Assembly: GCA_016234365.1 (NCBI GenBank)
Contig: JACRER010000045.1
Coordinates: 1-41,231 of the forward strand
Direction: 5' to 3'
Origin: Elusimicrobiota bacterium
Lineage (GTDB): Bacteria; Elusimicrobiota; Elusimicrobia; Elusimicrobiales; UBA9959
Length of the DNA stretch: 41,231 nucleotides
Shown: piece after piece, positions 24,762 through 33,926 of the stretch
How the letters are laid out: every line of letters starts with the position of its first letter
How positions within the stretch are numbered: the first letter of the stretch is position 1
Notes under the pieces: model-generated
What the model saw: the letters and a program-made list of their open reading frames with translations, nothing else
What the model was told of the DNA's origin: nothing
Databases searched by the model: none
Program-made: the position numbers and the translations under genes

Positions 24762-25623
24762 CGCGGTATAACTGCGCGGCCCTGTAGGAACTGCGCACCA
24801 GCGGCCCGGAAAGCACAGCTTTAAAACCCAGGGCCCGGGCCTTCTCCCCCCAGCGCGCGAATTCGGCTTCGGTATAGTACTTTGCCACCGGGCGGTGGGT
24901 TTTGGACGGGGCCAGGTATTGCCCCAGCGTAAGCAGGTCGCAGCCGTGCTCCGCCAGGTCGCCGAGAGCCGTTCGCAGCTCGGCGTCGGTCTCGCCGAGG
25001 CCCAGCATGATGCCGGATTTGGTGAGGATGTCCGGGCGCAGGCGCTTGGCGTTCCGTATAACGCCGAGAGAGCGTTCGTAGTCGGCGCCGGCCCTGGCGC
25101 CCGCGTAAAGGCCGGCAACCATCTCCAGGTTGTGCCCAATGACGTCCGGGCCCGAGGTCAGCACGGTTTCCAGCGCTTTAAGGTCGCCCTGGAAGTCGGG
25201 GATGAGCGGTTCCGTGCGGATGGCCGGAGAAAGTTCTTTGATCAGCCGGTTGGTGGCCGCAAAGTGCGCCGCCCCGCCGTCGGGCAGGTCGTCCCGGGTG
25301 GGCGAAGTGAAGACGACGTATTTAAGTTTCCACTCGGCGCAGAGTTCGGCGATACGGCGCGGTTCGCCCTGGTCCGGGGGCAGGGGCCGGTCCTTCTTCA
25401 CGGCGCAAAAGCCGCACTTGCGGGTGCAGATGTCTCCCAGGATCAGGAAGGTGGCTTCCCCTTCGGAGAAGCATTTGCCCTTGTTGGGGCAGCGGGCCTC
25501 GTCGCAGACGGTGTGCAGCGAGCGGGCTTTCAGCTCTCCGGCGGTGCCGGCCGCGGTACTGCCGCGCAGGTCCGCCTTGTTGCGGCGTACCTGCTCGACT
25601 ATCCACTCCGGGTAAAGGCCCAT
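24748..25623 (-). CDS. lipA: Lipoyl synthase
   Basis: Radical SAM enzyme that inserts two sulfurs into protein-bound octanoyl groups to make lipoate. In 291 residues it has both cluster motifs: auxiliary CDEARCPNKGKC (Cys40, 45, 51) and radical SAM CTRKCGFC (Cys66, 70, 73), plus the closing RSSYRA (about 278-283) whose Ser ligates the auxiliary cluster. The segments TFLILGDICTRKC, GHNLEMV, KSGIMLGLGE and LTLGQYLAPSKTHRPV are standard. It starts one base after the aspS stop. No lipB or lipoylated enzyme gene is in the window. Confidence 0.96.
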   Translation of the reverse strand: MGLYPEWIVEQVRRNKADLRGSTAAGTAGELKARSLHTVCDEARCPNKGKCFSEGEATFLILGDICTRKCGFCAVKKDRPLPPDQGEPRRIAELCAEWKLKYVVFTSPTRDDLPDGGAAHFAATNRLIKELSPAIRTEPLIPDFQGDLKALETVLTSGPDVIGHNLEMVAGLYAGARAGADYERSLGVIRNAKRLRPDILTKSGIMLGLGETDAELRTALGDLAEHGCDLLTLGQYLAPSKTHRPVAKYYTEAEFARWGEKARALGFKAVLSGPLVRSSYRAAQLYRDGRN

Positions 25624-25624
25624 G

Positions 25625-27421
25625 TTATTGCGTGATCTTGAGGTGCAGTTCTTTTAGCTGACCCTCGTCTATAACGGACGGGGCGTCGCTCATCAGGCAG
25701 GCGCCGCTGGTGGTCTTGGGGAAGGCTATGACGTCGCGGATGGAGTCGGTGCCGCAGATGATGCCGATCAGGCGGTCGTATCCCATGCCTATGCCGCCGT
25801 GCGGCGGCGCGCCGAAGTCCAGCGCATTGACTATCATGCCGAAACGCGCCTGGACCTGTTCTTTATCGTAGCCCATCAGGGCGAAGATCTTTTCCTGCAT
25901 GGCGCGCGTGTGGTTGCGCACCGAGCCCGAGCCCAGTTCCACGCCGTTGAGCACCAGGTCGTACTGGCACGAGCGGACATTGCCCGGGTCGGTGTCGAGC
26001 TTGTGTTCCTCTTCGGGCAGGGGCGCGGTGAACGGGTTATGCGTGAAGGTCCAGTTGCCGCTCTCGGCGTCCTTTTCCAGCAGCGGGAAGTGCCGCACCC
26101 ACAGGAAGGCCCATTTTTTTACGGGCGCGGGCTTAAGGCGGGCTATGAGTTCGTTGCGCAGTCCGCCAAGGCACTGGGCCGCCACGGCGGCCTTGTCCGC
26201 GGCTATAAAAACGGCGTCGCCGTCCTTTGCCGCAAGCCGGTCCTTGAGCGCGGCCTGTTCCTGTTCGCTTATGAACTTAAGCGTCGGGGAATCCCACTTG
26301 CCGTCCTTGAAGCGCAGCCAGACCAGGCCCTTGGCGCCCAGCTTCTTGGCGAGTTCGGTGAGTTTGTCCATGTCGCCGCGGCTGAAGGCTGCGGCGCCTT
26401 CGCCTTTTATGGCGCGCACCACGCCGCCTTCGGCTAGCGCACCGGAGAATACCTTGAAGCCCGAGGCTTTAAAAATATCGGAGCACTCCTTTATTTCCAG
26501 GGTGTAGCGCAGGTCCGGCTTGTCGGAACCGTACTTCAGCATTACGTCGGAGAATTCCATCTCCGGGAACGGGGCGGAGATCTCCTCGCCCAGGCTGGAG
26601 AAGACGGCTTTCATCATGCCTTCCACCACTTTGGCGATATCCTGTTCGTCCACGAAAGACATCTCCAGGTCTATCTGGGTGTGCTCGGGCTGGCGGTCGG
26701 AGCGGAGCTCCTCGTCGCGGAAGTTGCGGGCCAGCTGGAAGTACCGGTCCATGCCGCTCATCATCAGCACCTGCTTGAACTGCTGCGGGCTCTGGGGCAG
26801 GGCGTAGAACTCGCCGGGGTTGTTGCGCGAAGGCACTACGAAGTCGCGCGCGCCTTCCGGCGTGGAGCGGGTGAGCATCGGGGTCTCTATCTCGTTGAAG
26901 TCCAGGCCGTAGAGGTAGTTGCGCACGACCTGCGACAGGCGGCTCCTGAGCACCAGGTTCTTCGCCATTTTGGGGCGGCGCAGGTCGAGAAAGCGGTATT
27001 TGAGGCGGGTCTCTTCCGTGACGCCGGCGTGTTCGCCCAGGTCGAAGGGCAGCGGCTGCGAGATGTTGAGCACTTTTATCGCGGAGGCCTCCACTTCTAT
27101 CTCGCCGGTAGGCATGTTCTTGTTGGCGTTGGCGCCGGGGCGCAGCGTTACCTTGCCGGTGACCTGGAGGGCGTATTCGCTCTTGGCCTCTTCGGCGGTC
27201 TTAAAGACGGGGCTGTCCGGTTTTGCCACTACCTGCGTGACGCCGTAGAGGTCGCGCAGGTTGATGAAGAGGACGCCGCCGTGGTTGCGCTTGACGTCGT
27301 TCCAGCCGGTCAGGGTGAAGGTCTGGCCGGCGTGGGAGGCGTTGAGTTCGCCGCAGGTGTGCGTGCGCAGCGCGGTGGCTTTTGAGGTGGTGTTTTTTGT
27401 CATAGTCATGGTTTGCGTCAT
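25625..27421 (-). CDS. aspS: Aspartyl-tRNA synthetase
   Basis: Charges tRNA-Asp (598 residues, bacterial type). It has the N-terminal OB fold (TLTGWNDVKRNHGGVLFINLRDLYGVTQVV), motif 1 region (ETPMLTRSTPEGARDFVVPSR), motif 2 (FQLARNFRDEELRSDRQPEHTQIDLEM), the bacterial GAD insertion (about 290-420) and motif 3 (GIGMGYDRLIGIICG, then IRDVIAFPKT). Three possible ATGs cluster at 27421, 27409 and 27403; homologues start near the HTCGEL segment at residue 21, so the true start is uncertain. No Shine-Dalgarno precedes them. It lies 59 bases after the hisS stop. Confidence 0.95.
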   Translation of the reverse strand: MTQTMTMTKNTTSKATALRTHTCGELNASHAGQTFTLTGWNDVKRNHGGVLFINLRDLYGVTQVVAKPDSPVFKTAEEAKSEYALQVTGKVTLRPGANANKNMPTGEIEVEASAIKVLNISQPLPFDLGEHAGVTEETRLKYRFLDLRRPKMAKNLVLRSRLSQVVRNYLYGLDFNEIETPMLTRSTPEGARDFVVPSRNNPGEFYALPQSPQQFKQVLMMSGMDRYFQLARNFRDEELRSDRQPEHTQIDLEMSFVDEQDIAKVVEGMMKAVFSSLGEEISAPFPEMEFSDVMLKYGSDKPDLRYTLEIKECSDIFKASGFKVFSGALAEGGVVRAIKGEGAAAFSRGDMDKLTELAKKLGAKGLVWLRFKDGKWDSPTLKFISEQEQAALKDRLAAKDGDAVFIAADKAAVAAQCLGGLRNELIARLKPAPVKKWAFLWVRHFPLLEKDAESGNWTFTHNPFTAPLPEEEHKLDTDPGNVRSCQYDLVLNGVELGSGSVRNHTRAMQEKIFALMGYDKEQVQARFGMIVNALDFGAPPHGGIGMGYDRLIGIICGTDSIRDVIAFPKTTSGACLMSDAPSVIDEGQLKELHLKITQ

Positions 27422-27480
27422 AGATTATCAGTGTTTTGTTGCGGTGCGGCGAGGGTATGGGCCCGTCGGGCACGCTGGCG

Positions 27481-28737
27481 CTAAATGGCCGGTTTCAAAA
27501 AGCTCTTGAGCCTGGCCGGAGCTTCGGCGAAGGGGACGGCGGTCTGTTCCCCCTTCTCTTTCAGCGGCTTTATGGCCACGGTGCCGGCTTTCAGTTCGTC
27601 TTCGCCTATGAGCAGCGCGAACGCGGCGCCGCTCTTGTCGGCGGAGCGCATCTGCGATTTCAGGCTCAGGGTGAAATTGGAGGAATCGGCCGCTATGCCG
27701 GCGGCGCGCAAGGCCGCGAGCAGCCGGAAAGACTGGTCCTGCGCCGCTTCGGTGGCGGCCACCACGAAGACGGCCGGGGCCAGGTTTGGCGCCGGCTTGT
27801 CCTTGAGCAGCATGGCCAGGCGGTCCACGCCCATGGCCCAGCCTATGGCAGGCGCCGCCGGGCCGCCCATGGATTTTACCAGGTCGTCGTAGCGGCCTCC
27901 GCCGCACACGGCGTCCTGGCTGCCCAGCGCGGAACTGCGCACCTCGAATACGGTGCGCGTGTAATAGTCCAGGCCGCGCACCAGCCCGGGATTTACGTTG
28001 TGCGGCACCCCGGCGATCTTAAGCAGTTCCTGCGTGCGCGTGAAGTGCGCGGCGCAATCCGGGCAAAGGGTCAGTTTGGGCGCTTCGCCGGCCAGCCAGG
28101 GGCCGTCCAATTTGCAGTCCAGCGCGCGCAGCGGGTTGCGCTCTATGCGGCCGCGGCACGGCTCGCAGAGCCGGTCCGTTTTGCCGCGCAGGAAATCCAG
28201 CAGGGTCTGCCGGTAATTCCTGCGGCATTCGGCGCAGCCCAGGGAATTGAGTTCCACGGAGCAGCCGGGCAGGCCGGCCTTCTCCAGCAGGCGCACCAGC
28301 ATGGTGATGCTCTCCGCGTCGGCGAACGGCGACGCGTTGCCTATGTATTCCGCCCCGATCTGCTCGAATTCACGGAAGCGGCCCGCCTGGGGCCGCTCGG
28401 CGCGGAACATGTTGCCGATGTAGTAGAACTTGGCGTTGTGGCCGCTCTGGGAAAGGTTCTGTTCTATGTAGGCGCGCACCACCCCTGGCGTGCCTTCCGG
28501 CCGGACGGCCACTTCGCGGCCGCCGCCGTCGGTGAAGGCGTACATTTCCTTCTCCACTATATCCGTGGTCTCGCCGGTGGACTTAACAAAGAGCTCCTTG
28601 AGCTCTATGGTCGGGACGCGGAGTTCCTGGTAGCCGTACAGCGCGAATACCTCGCGCGCGGCGGCCTCTATGGCGGCGAAGCGCGCGGCGTCCTGCGGCA
28701 GCAGGTCCCTGAAACCCCTCAGCGAGTGCACGCTCAT
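27481..28737 (-). CDS. hisS: Histidyl-tRNA synthetase
   Basis: Charges tRNA-His (418 residues). Class II features: the N-terminal LRGFRDLLPQDAARF, motif 1 (LRVPTIELKELFVKSTGE), motif 2 (NMFRAERPQAGRFREFEQIGAEYIG), the histidine A motif (LVRGLDYYTRTVFEV), the GGGRYDDL segment and motif 3 (AIGWAMGVDRLAMLL), then the anticodon-binding domain. The insertion domain carries CAECRRNY, CEPCRGR and CPDC, as in many bacterial HisRS. ATG 28737 overlaps the stop of the Crp/Fnr gene (ATGA) and gives the family start MSVHSLRGFRD. Confidence 0.95.
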   Translation of the reverse strand: MSVHSLRGFRDLLPQDAARFAAIEAAAREVFALYGYQELRVPTIELKELFVKSTGETTDIVEKEMYAFTDGGGREVAVRPEGTPGVVRAYIEQNLSQSGHNAKFYYIGNMFRAERPQAGRFREFEQIGAEYIGNASPFADAESITMLVRLLEKAGLPGCSVELNSLGCAECRRNYRQTLLDFLRGKTDRLCEPCRGRIERNPLRALDCKLDGPWLAGEAPKLTLCPDCAAHFTRTQELLKIAGVPHNVNPGLVRGLDYYTRTVFEVRSSALGSQDAVCGGGRYDDLVKSMGGPAAPAIGWAMGVDRLAMLLKDKPAPNLAPAVFVVAATEAAQDQSFRLLAALRAAGIAADSSNFTLSLKSQMRSADKSGAAFALLIGEDELKAGTVAIKPLKEKGEQTAVPFAEAPARLKSFLKPAI

Positions 28738-29405
28738 TGCAGGTTCCCTGCTATGGACCTGAGTCTGGCCTGGTTCAGTATGACCAGCTCGCCGCGGCGG
28801 TAGTCTATCACGCCGCTGCGCTTGAGCGTGTTGATGGCGCGGCAGACCGGCACGCGCGTGGTGCCCAGGTATTGGGCCAGCTCGTTCTGGTCTATCGCCA
28901 TCTTCACCGGCTTGGTGTGCTTGTCCGCTGAAAGCTTGAGTATCGCTTCGGCGAGGCGCCCGAGGATGTTGTGGAACAGCATCGACTCGATCTCTTTGTC
29001 GCACTCGTTGAGGCGCTCCGCGAGCGTGTGCAGCAGCTTCAGCGTGAAATCGGCGTTCTCGAGGATCAGGCGCTTGAAGTTCTTCTTGGAGATCACGAAG
29101 AGCTCGCTTTCCTCTGCGGCCTGCGCCGAGGCCGAGCGGATGCGCCCGCCCAGCAGAGACATCTCGCCGAAAAAATCCCCTTTCTTGAGGAAGGCGAAGG
29201 TCTTCTTCTTATCCGCGCCCACGGTGGTGAAGATCTTGATGCGGCCGGTTTTGACTATGAAGAAAGTATTGCCCAGGTCCCGTTTGGCGAACACCATCTC
29301 GCCCGCGGCGTAGCGCCTCAGGACCGAGATGGACAGGATCTGTTTTAGCTCGCGCGGCGTCAGCCCGCGGAATAAAAGGACTTTTTTCAGGGCGTTGGCG
29401 ACCAT
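28734..29405 (-). CDS. Crp/Fnr-family transcriptional regulator
   Basis: A 223-residue regulator. The N-terminal cyclic-nucleotide-binding-type beta roll is about residues 15-120 (GEMVFAKRDLGNTFFIVKTGRIKIF; GDFFGEMSLLGG, corresponding to the 'GE.all' phosphate-binding cassette), followed by the dimer helix (about 125-150) and a C-terminal winged helix (DQNELAQYLGTTRVPVCRAINTLKRSGVIDYRRG). No N-terminal Cys cluster of the FNR Fe-S type is present. The effector is unknown. Unusually it abuts the end of the Cys-rich metal-binding protein gene upstream and overlaps hisS downstream, so it sits between metal resistance and tRNA charging in one transcriptional direction. Confidence 0.9.
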   Translation of the reverse strand: MVANALKKVLLFRGLTPRELKQILSISVLRRYAAGEMVFAKRDLGNTFFIVKTGRIKIFTTVGADKKKTFAFLKKGDFFGEMSLLGGRIRSASAQAAEESELFVISKKNFKRLILENADFTLKLLHTLAERLNECDKEIESMLFHNILGRLAEAILKLSADKHTKPVKMAIDQNELAQYLGTTRVPVCRAINTLKRSGVIDYRRGELVILNQARLRSIAGNLQ

Positions 29406-30029
29406 CTAATTTATCTCCCCCATCGGCATGCCGCACTTGGGGCACTTTCCGGGTTTCTCGGAGACTACGCACTTCATGGCGCAGGTGTATTTTTTCGAGG
29501 CCTTGGCTTCTTTTTTGCCCTCTTTGTGTTCGGGGCAGGCGGCGGCCTTGGCGTGCTCTTTGGCGGCCGCTTCCTGGATCTTCTTTATTGTCTCCGTCGT
29601 CTTGCCGGTCATGAGGACTTTGGCGCCGTCGGCGGTGTTCTCGAGCTTTATCTCCGCGCCTTCCACACGGCCGGGGCAGGCGGGGTCCATGGTAGCCTTG
29701 TTGCCGTAGTGCACAAGCGCCAGTTCCTGGAGCTTCGTCACGGTGTCCTTATCCTTGGCGGTCATGGTTACTTCCACGCCGTTGGGGACGTTCTTTGCCG
29801 TGGTAACCACGCCCGCTATCTTCTCGGGGCACATCTTGCCGGAGCACTTCTTGGCGCCGGCTTTCTTGTGCATGGGGCAATCGCCGCAGTCGTGATTTTT
29901 GCCGGGCTTGGCCTCGGCCGACTTGGCGGCCTCGGGTTTCTGGTCGCCGGGGCACTTGCCGCAATTGGCGTAAACCGCGCCGGCGCCTATGGCCAGTGTC
30001 AGAACCGCAAAAAATACCGTTTTCTTCAT
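29406..30029 (-). CDS. Secreted Cys-rich protein with C-terminal heavy-metal-binding domain
   Basis: A 207-residue product with a signal peptide (MKKTVFFAVLTLAIGAGAVYA). The mature N-terminus is Cys-rich (NCGKCPGD, DCGDCPMHKK, CSGKMCPEK). Two similar alpha/beta-like segments follow (VPNGVEVTMTAKDKDTVTKLQELA and DGAKVLMTGKTTETIKKIQEAA), an internal duplication each preceded or followed by a Cys/His cluster. The last 27 residues are a heavy-metal-binding domain (YTCAMKC...KPGKCPKCGMPMG). GGAGG lies 8 bases before the ATG, and a TATAAT box lies 44 bases upstream of it. A role in periplasmic copper/silver binding fits the neighbouring Cus-like efflux genes (inference). Confidence 0.8.
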   Translation of the reverse strand: MKKTVFFAVLTLAIGAGAVYANCGKCPGDQKPEAAKSAEAKPGKNHDCGDCPMHKKAGAKKCSGKMCPEKIAGVVTTAKNVPNGVEVTMTAKDKDTVTKLQELALVHYGNKATMDPACPGRVEGAEIKLENTADGAKVLMTGKTTETIKKIQEAAAKEHAKAAACPEHKEGKKEAKASKKYTCAMKCVVSEKPGKCPKCGMPMGEIN

Positions 30030-30072
30030 GATGCTTTCCTCCAGTCCTGCTGTGCTTGGAAATCCGCCTTCA

Positions 30073-30078
30073 ATTATA
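30073..30078 (-). promoter_or_regulatory. Consensus -10 box upstream of the Cys-rich secreted protein gene
   Basis: Minus-strand TATAAT inside an AT-rich patch (30069-30088) in the 150-base spacer between the YHS gene's stop and this gene's ATG. No good -35 is present at 17 bases, as might be expected for activator- or alternative-sigma-dependent control. The spacer holds nothing else I recognise. Confidence 0.45.
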
Positions 30079-30180
30079 TAATTTATCAAGGCCGGGTGGC
30101 ATCCGCTGGAAAGAGCCCCGGTGCTCATCCCGGTCTGTCGCCTTCGTCCGGGCCGCATCCGGCCGCCCCCGGAAATAGCT

Positions 30181-30639
30181 CTACTTCTTTTCCTGAAGGT
30201 TCATGCCGCATTTGGGACACTTTCCGGGCTTGTCTCCCTGGTAATCTCCCATGGGGCAGATGTATAGCCTGGCCTTTGGGGAGCTCTGTTTTGGCTTCTC
30301 CTTCACCGCGTACTTTTCCGGGTCCGCCTTGAAAAGCGTATCGCACTCGTTGCAGCAGAAATAGTAGATCCTGCCCTTGTACGTGACGGAGATAGTTTCA
30401 GGAGAGATCTTGACCTTGTCTCCCGTCACCGGACAGACGGCCTCCTTGCCGATTTCGTCCCTGCCCGGCTTGCGGGTCGTCGCCCTGGCTTTGCCCGCTT
30501 TTGGCGCGGCGGCCGGTTTGGCGGGCAGCATTTTTTCAGACCGGGCCCGTGCTGGCTGTGCCGGTTTTTTGTCTGCCGTGTCAGCCGCGAAGGCGGCGGT
30601 GCAGCCCAACAGTAACATCGCTATAAGCGGTATTTTCAT
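30181..30639 (-). CDS. Exported YHS-domain plus heavy-metal-binding-domain protein
   Basis: A 152-residue protein. The N-terminal signal (MKIPLIAMLLLGCTAAFA) contains LLGC at residues 10-13, so it may be a lipoprotein. After a Lys/Ala/Pro linker comes a YHS domain (about 65-112: AVCPVTGDKV, then YKGRIYYFCCNECDTLFKADPEKY; Cys69, 95, 96, 99) and then a heavy-metal-binding domain (about 126-148: YICPMGDY, KPGKCPKCGMNL; Cys128, 141, 144). Its ATG overlaps the cusA stop (ATGA), so it is translated as the last gene of the efflux operon. YHS domains are often found with copper-handling proteins; a periplasmic metal-buffer role is likely. Confidence 0.85.
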   Translation of the reverse strand: MKIPLIAMLLLGCTAAFAADTADKKPAQPARARSEKMLPAKPAAAPKAGKARATTRKPGRDEIGKEAVCPVTGDKVKISPETISVTYKGRIYYFCCNECDTLFKADPEKYAVKEKPKQSSPKARLYICPMGDYQGDKPGKCPKCGMNLQEKK

Positions 30640-33600
30640 AATTCTCCTCCGTTGTTCCGGTATTGCGCGGTATTTGCGGTCGAAGGCTCCATGCCGCGTT
30701 TCTTCCAAAGGTAGAAGACCACGGGGTAGACGAGGAGTTCCAGCGCGAAGCTGCTGAACAGGCCGCCTATCATCGGGGCCGCTATGCGCTTCATCACGTC
30801 GGAGCCGGTGCCGAGCGCCCACATGATGGGCACCAGGCCCATGAAGGCCGCCATCACCGTCATCATCTTAGGGCGTACGCGCTTAACCGCGCCGTGTATC
30901 ACGGCCTCTTCCAGGTCCCGCGGGGAATTCAGGCGGCCGGCTTTCTTCATGTCGTCGTAAGCGAGGTCCAGGTAGAGCAGCATGAACACGCCCGTCTCGG
31001 CGTCCAGGCCCATCAGGGCTATCATGCCCACCCAGACCGCTATGGACATGTTGTAGCCCAGCAGGTACACCAGCCACACCGCGCCGATGAGAGAGAAAGG
31101 CACCGCCAGCAGCACTATAGAGGTCTTCACCGCGGACTTGGTGTTCATGTAGATGAGCAGGAAGATCAGGAACAGCGTCAGCGGCAGCACGAACTTGAGC
31201 CGCTCGCGCACGCGCAGCATGTTCTCGTACTGCCCGCTCCACTGCAGGGTGTAGCCGGCGGGAAGTTTTATCTTTTCCCCCACCAGTTTCTTGGCCGCGT
31301 GCACGTAGCTGCCCACGTCCACGCCCTCGATGTCGACGTAAACGTAGCCGGAAAGCAGGCCGTTCTCGTCGCGGATCATCGCGGGGCCCTGGCGGAAGTC
31401 GATGTCGGCTATCTCGCCCAGCGGCACATTGACGCCGCCCTCCGAGGTCACCAGCACGCGCCGCAGTTTGTCCACGTTGTCGCGGAAGTCGCGGGCGTAG
31501 CGCACGTTGACCGAGTAGCGCTCGCGCCCTTCTACCGTGGTGGTCAGGTTCTGGCCGCCTATGGCGGTCATCAGCGCCATCTGCGCCTCTTTGACGGTGA
31601 GCCCGTAGCGGGCCAGCGCTTCGCGCTTCAGAGTGAAGTCAAGGAAGTAGCCGCCGGCGGTGCGCTCGGCGTAGACGCTGCGCGTGCCCTTCACCTGCCG
31701 CACTATCTTTTCTATCTCTATGCCGGTGTCCTCTATCTTCTTGAGGTCGGAGCCGAAGATCTTTATGCCTACCGGCGTGCGCACGCCGGTGGTGAGCATG
31801 TCTATGCGGGCCTTGATGGGCATGGTCCAGGCGTTGGACACGCCGGGGAACTGCATCTTGGAGTCGATGTCCGTGATGAGCTCGTCCCAGCTCAGGCGGT
31901 CGTGCCAGACATGGCGCAGCGGGCGCTGCAGCAGTTCCGGCAGCCAGGAAGAATACCAGCGGTCCTTCTTGCGCCACTGGTCCTGCGGCTTGAGCACCGC
32001 CACGGTCTCCATCATGGAGAACGGAGCCGGGTCGGTGGAGGTCTCGGCGCGGCCGGCCTTGCCGAACACGCGTTCCACCTCGGGGATGGACTTCAGCACG
32101 CGGTCCTGCGTTTCCAGCAGGCGCTGCGCCTCGGTTACAGAGATGCCGGGCAGGGTGGTGGGCATGTAGAGGATGGTGCCCTCGTTGAGCGGAGGCATGA
32201 ACTCGGAGCCGGTCTTTAAATAGACAGGTATCGTGGTTAAGATAAGGAACAGCGCGGCGGCAATGACCTTCCTGGGGTGCTCCAGCGTCCAGCGGCAGAC
32301 CGGCTCATATATTCTAAACAGGCGGCTGGAGATCGGGTGCTGCTCCTCCGGGTAGTATTTCCCGACGGTGACGGCGTTGAAGATATTGGACAGCCAGGCC
32401 GGTTTGAAATATTTGTAGTCCATGCGCGTGAACATCATGCGCAGAGCCGGGTCCAGCGTGATGGCCAGCAGCGCCGCCACGAACATGGTGAGGTTCTTGG
32501 TATAGGCGAGCGGCTTGAACAGCCGGCCTTCCTGGTCCACCAGCGTGAAGATAGGCATGAACGCCACCGCTATCACCAAGAGCGAGAAGAACACCGACGG
32601 GCCCACCTCCTGCAGCGCCTCCAGCCGCACCGCGTGGAAGTCCCCCTTCCTGCCTCCCGAATCCCAGTGCTCCAGCTTCTTATAGGCGTTCTCCACCTCC
32701 ACTATGGCGCCGTCCACCAGCACGCCAATAGAGATGGCTATGCCCGACAGCGACATGATATTGGAAGAGATGCCCATAAAATACATCGGGATGAAGGCCA
32801 GCAGCACGGAGACGGGAATAGTTACTATCGGGATGACCGCTGAAGGGATGTGCCACAGGAAGATCAGTATCACCAGGCTCACGATCAGCATTTCCTCGGT
32901 GAGCTGGCGCTTGAGCGTGGCTATGGCGCGCTTTATCAGGTCCGAGCGGTCGTAGGTAGTGATTATCTCCATGCCCTCTGGCAGGGAGGCCTTTATCTGC
33001 TCTATCCGCTCTTTGACGCGGTCTATCACCGTCAGCGCGTTCTCGCCGTGGCGCATCACCACTATGCCGCCCACGGCGTTGCCCTCGCCGTCGAGGTCGG
33101 ATACGCCGCGGCGCATCTCGGGCCCGGCCGTCACCGTGCCCAGGCTCTTCACCAGCACCGGCGTGCCGCCGGCGCCGCGGGCCACCACGATGTTCTCTAT
33201 GTCCGCGATGGACTTGGCGTAGCCCTTGCCGCGTATCATGTACTCCGCGCCGGAATATTCTATCAGGCGGGCGCCGGCCTCTTCGTTGCCGTCGCGAACG
33301 GCGTTTATGACTTTGTCGATGGAGATGCGGTAGGCGGCCAGCGAGTTGGGGTTCAGGTTCACCTGGTACTGCTTCTGGAAGCCGCCCACGGCGGCCACCT
33401 CGGCCACGCCGGGCACCGACTGCAGCTGGTAGCGCAGGTTCCAGTCCTGGAAGGAGCGCAGCTGCGCCAGGTCGTGCCTGCCGCTTTTGTCTACAAGGGC
33501 GTACTGGTAGACCCAGCCCACGCCGGTGGCGTCGGGGCCCAGCTCGGTCTTTACGCCTTCGGGCAGCTGCGGCAGGATCTTGCTCAGGTATTCCAGCACC

Positions 33601-33923
33601 CGGGCGCGGGCCCAGTAGATGTCCGTGCCGTCCTCAAAAATGACATAGACGTAGGAGAAGCCGAAATCCGAGAAGCCGCGTATGGTCTTTACTTTAGGCA
33701 GGCCGAGCAGGGAAGTGATGACAGGGTAGGTGACCTGGTCTTCGACGATGTCCGGAGAGCGGTCCCATTTAGAATAGACTATGACCTGCGTGTCGGAAAG
33801 GTCCGGGATGGCGTCGAGGTTGACGTTCTTCGCGGCGAAATAGCCGCCGGCCACGGCGGCCAGCGCGAAGATCAGGACGAGCGCCCGGTTATGAGCGGAA
33901 AAGGCGATTATCTTTTTGATCAT
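30636..33923 (-). CDS. cusA: Heavy-metal efflux RND transporter, CusA-like
   Basis: Inner-membrane proton antiporter, the pump of a CusCBA-type copper/silver efflux complex. In 1095 residues it has the HME-RND layout: TM1 (about 13-32), periplasmic porter domain, TM2-6 (LIVSLVILIFLWHIPSAVIPIV; SSNIMSLSGIAISIGVLVDGAIVEVENAYKKLE with the conserved Asp/Glu of TM4), a second porter domain and TM8-12. The methionines of LYMPTTLPG, MMETVAVLKP and RIDMLTTG fall where, as I recall, the Met triad of E. coli CusA lies, which favours Cu(I)/Ag(I) over divalent ions. It begins 3 bases after the cusB stop. Frame is intact and length normal. Confidence 0.94.
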   Translation of the reverse strand: MIKKIIAFSAHNRALVLIFALAAVAGGYFAAKNVNLDAIPDLSDTQVIVYSKWDRSPDIVEDQVTYPVITSLLGLPKVKTIRGFSDFGFSYVYVIFEDGTDIYWARARVLEYLSKILPQLPEGVKTELGPDATGVGWVYQYALVDKSGRHDLAQLRSFQDWNLRYQLQSVPGVAEVAAVGGFQKQYQVNLNPNSLAAYRISIDKVINAVRDGNEEAGARLIEYSGAEYMIRGKGYAKSIADIENIVVARGAGGTPVLVKSLGTVTAGPEMRRGVSDLDGEGNAVGGIVVMRHGENALTVIDRVKERIEQIKASLPEGMEIITTYDRSDLIKRAIATLKRQLTEEMLIVSLVILIFLWHIPSAVIPIVTIPVSVLLAFIPMYFMGISSNIMSLSGIAISIGVLVDGAIVEVENAYKKLEHWDSGGRKGDFHAVRLEALQEVGPSVFFSLLVIAVAFMPIFTLVDQEGRLFKPLAYTKNLTMFVAALLAITLDPALRMMFTRMDYKYFKPAWLSNIFNAVTVGKYYPEEQHPISSRLFRIYEPVCRWTLEHPRKVIAAALFLILTTIPVYLKTGSEFMPPLNEGTILYMPTTLPGISVTEAQRLLETQDRVLKSIPEVERVFGKAGRAETSTDPAPFSMMETVAVLKPQDQWRKKDRWYSSWLPELLQRPLRHVWHDRLSWDELITDIDSKMQFPGVSNAWTMPIKARIDMLTTGVRTPVGIKIFGSDLKKIEDTGIEIEKIVRQVKGTRSVYAERTAGGYFLDFTLKREALARYGLTVKEAQMALMTAIGGQNLTTTVEGRERYSVNVRYARDFRDNVDKLRRVLVTSEGGVNVPLGEIADIDFRQGPAMIRDENGLLSGYVYVDIEGVDVGSYVHAAKKLVGEKIKLPAGYTLQWSGQYENMLRVRERLKFVLPLTLFLIFLLIYMNTKSAVKTSIVLLAVPFSLIGAVWLVYLLGYNMSIAVWVGMIALMGLDAETGVFMLLYLDLAYDDMKKAGRLNSPRDLEEAVIHGAVKRVRPKMMTVMAAFMGLVPIMWALGTGSDVMKRIAAPMIGGLFSSFALELLVYPVVFYLWKKRGMEPSTANTAQYRNNGGEL

Positions 33924-33926
33924 AAC

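Noticed and set aside
24762-25139. Upstream extension of the membrane-protein frame to 25139
   Set aside because: The added 126 residues are the wrong frame of lipA.
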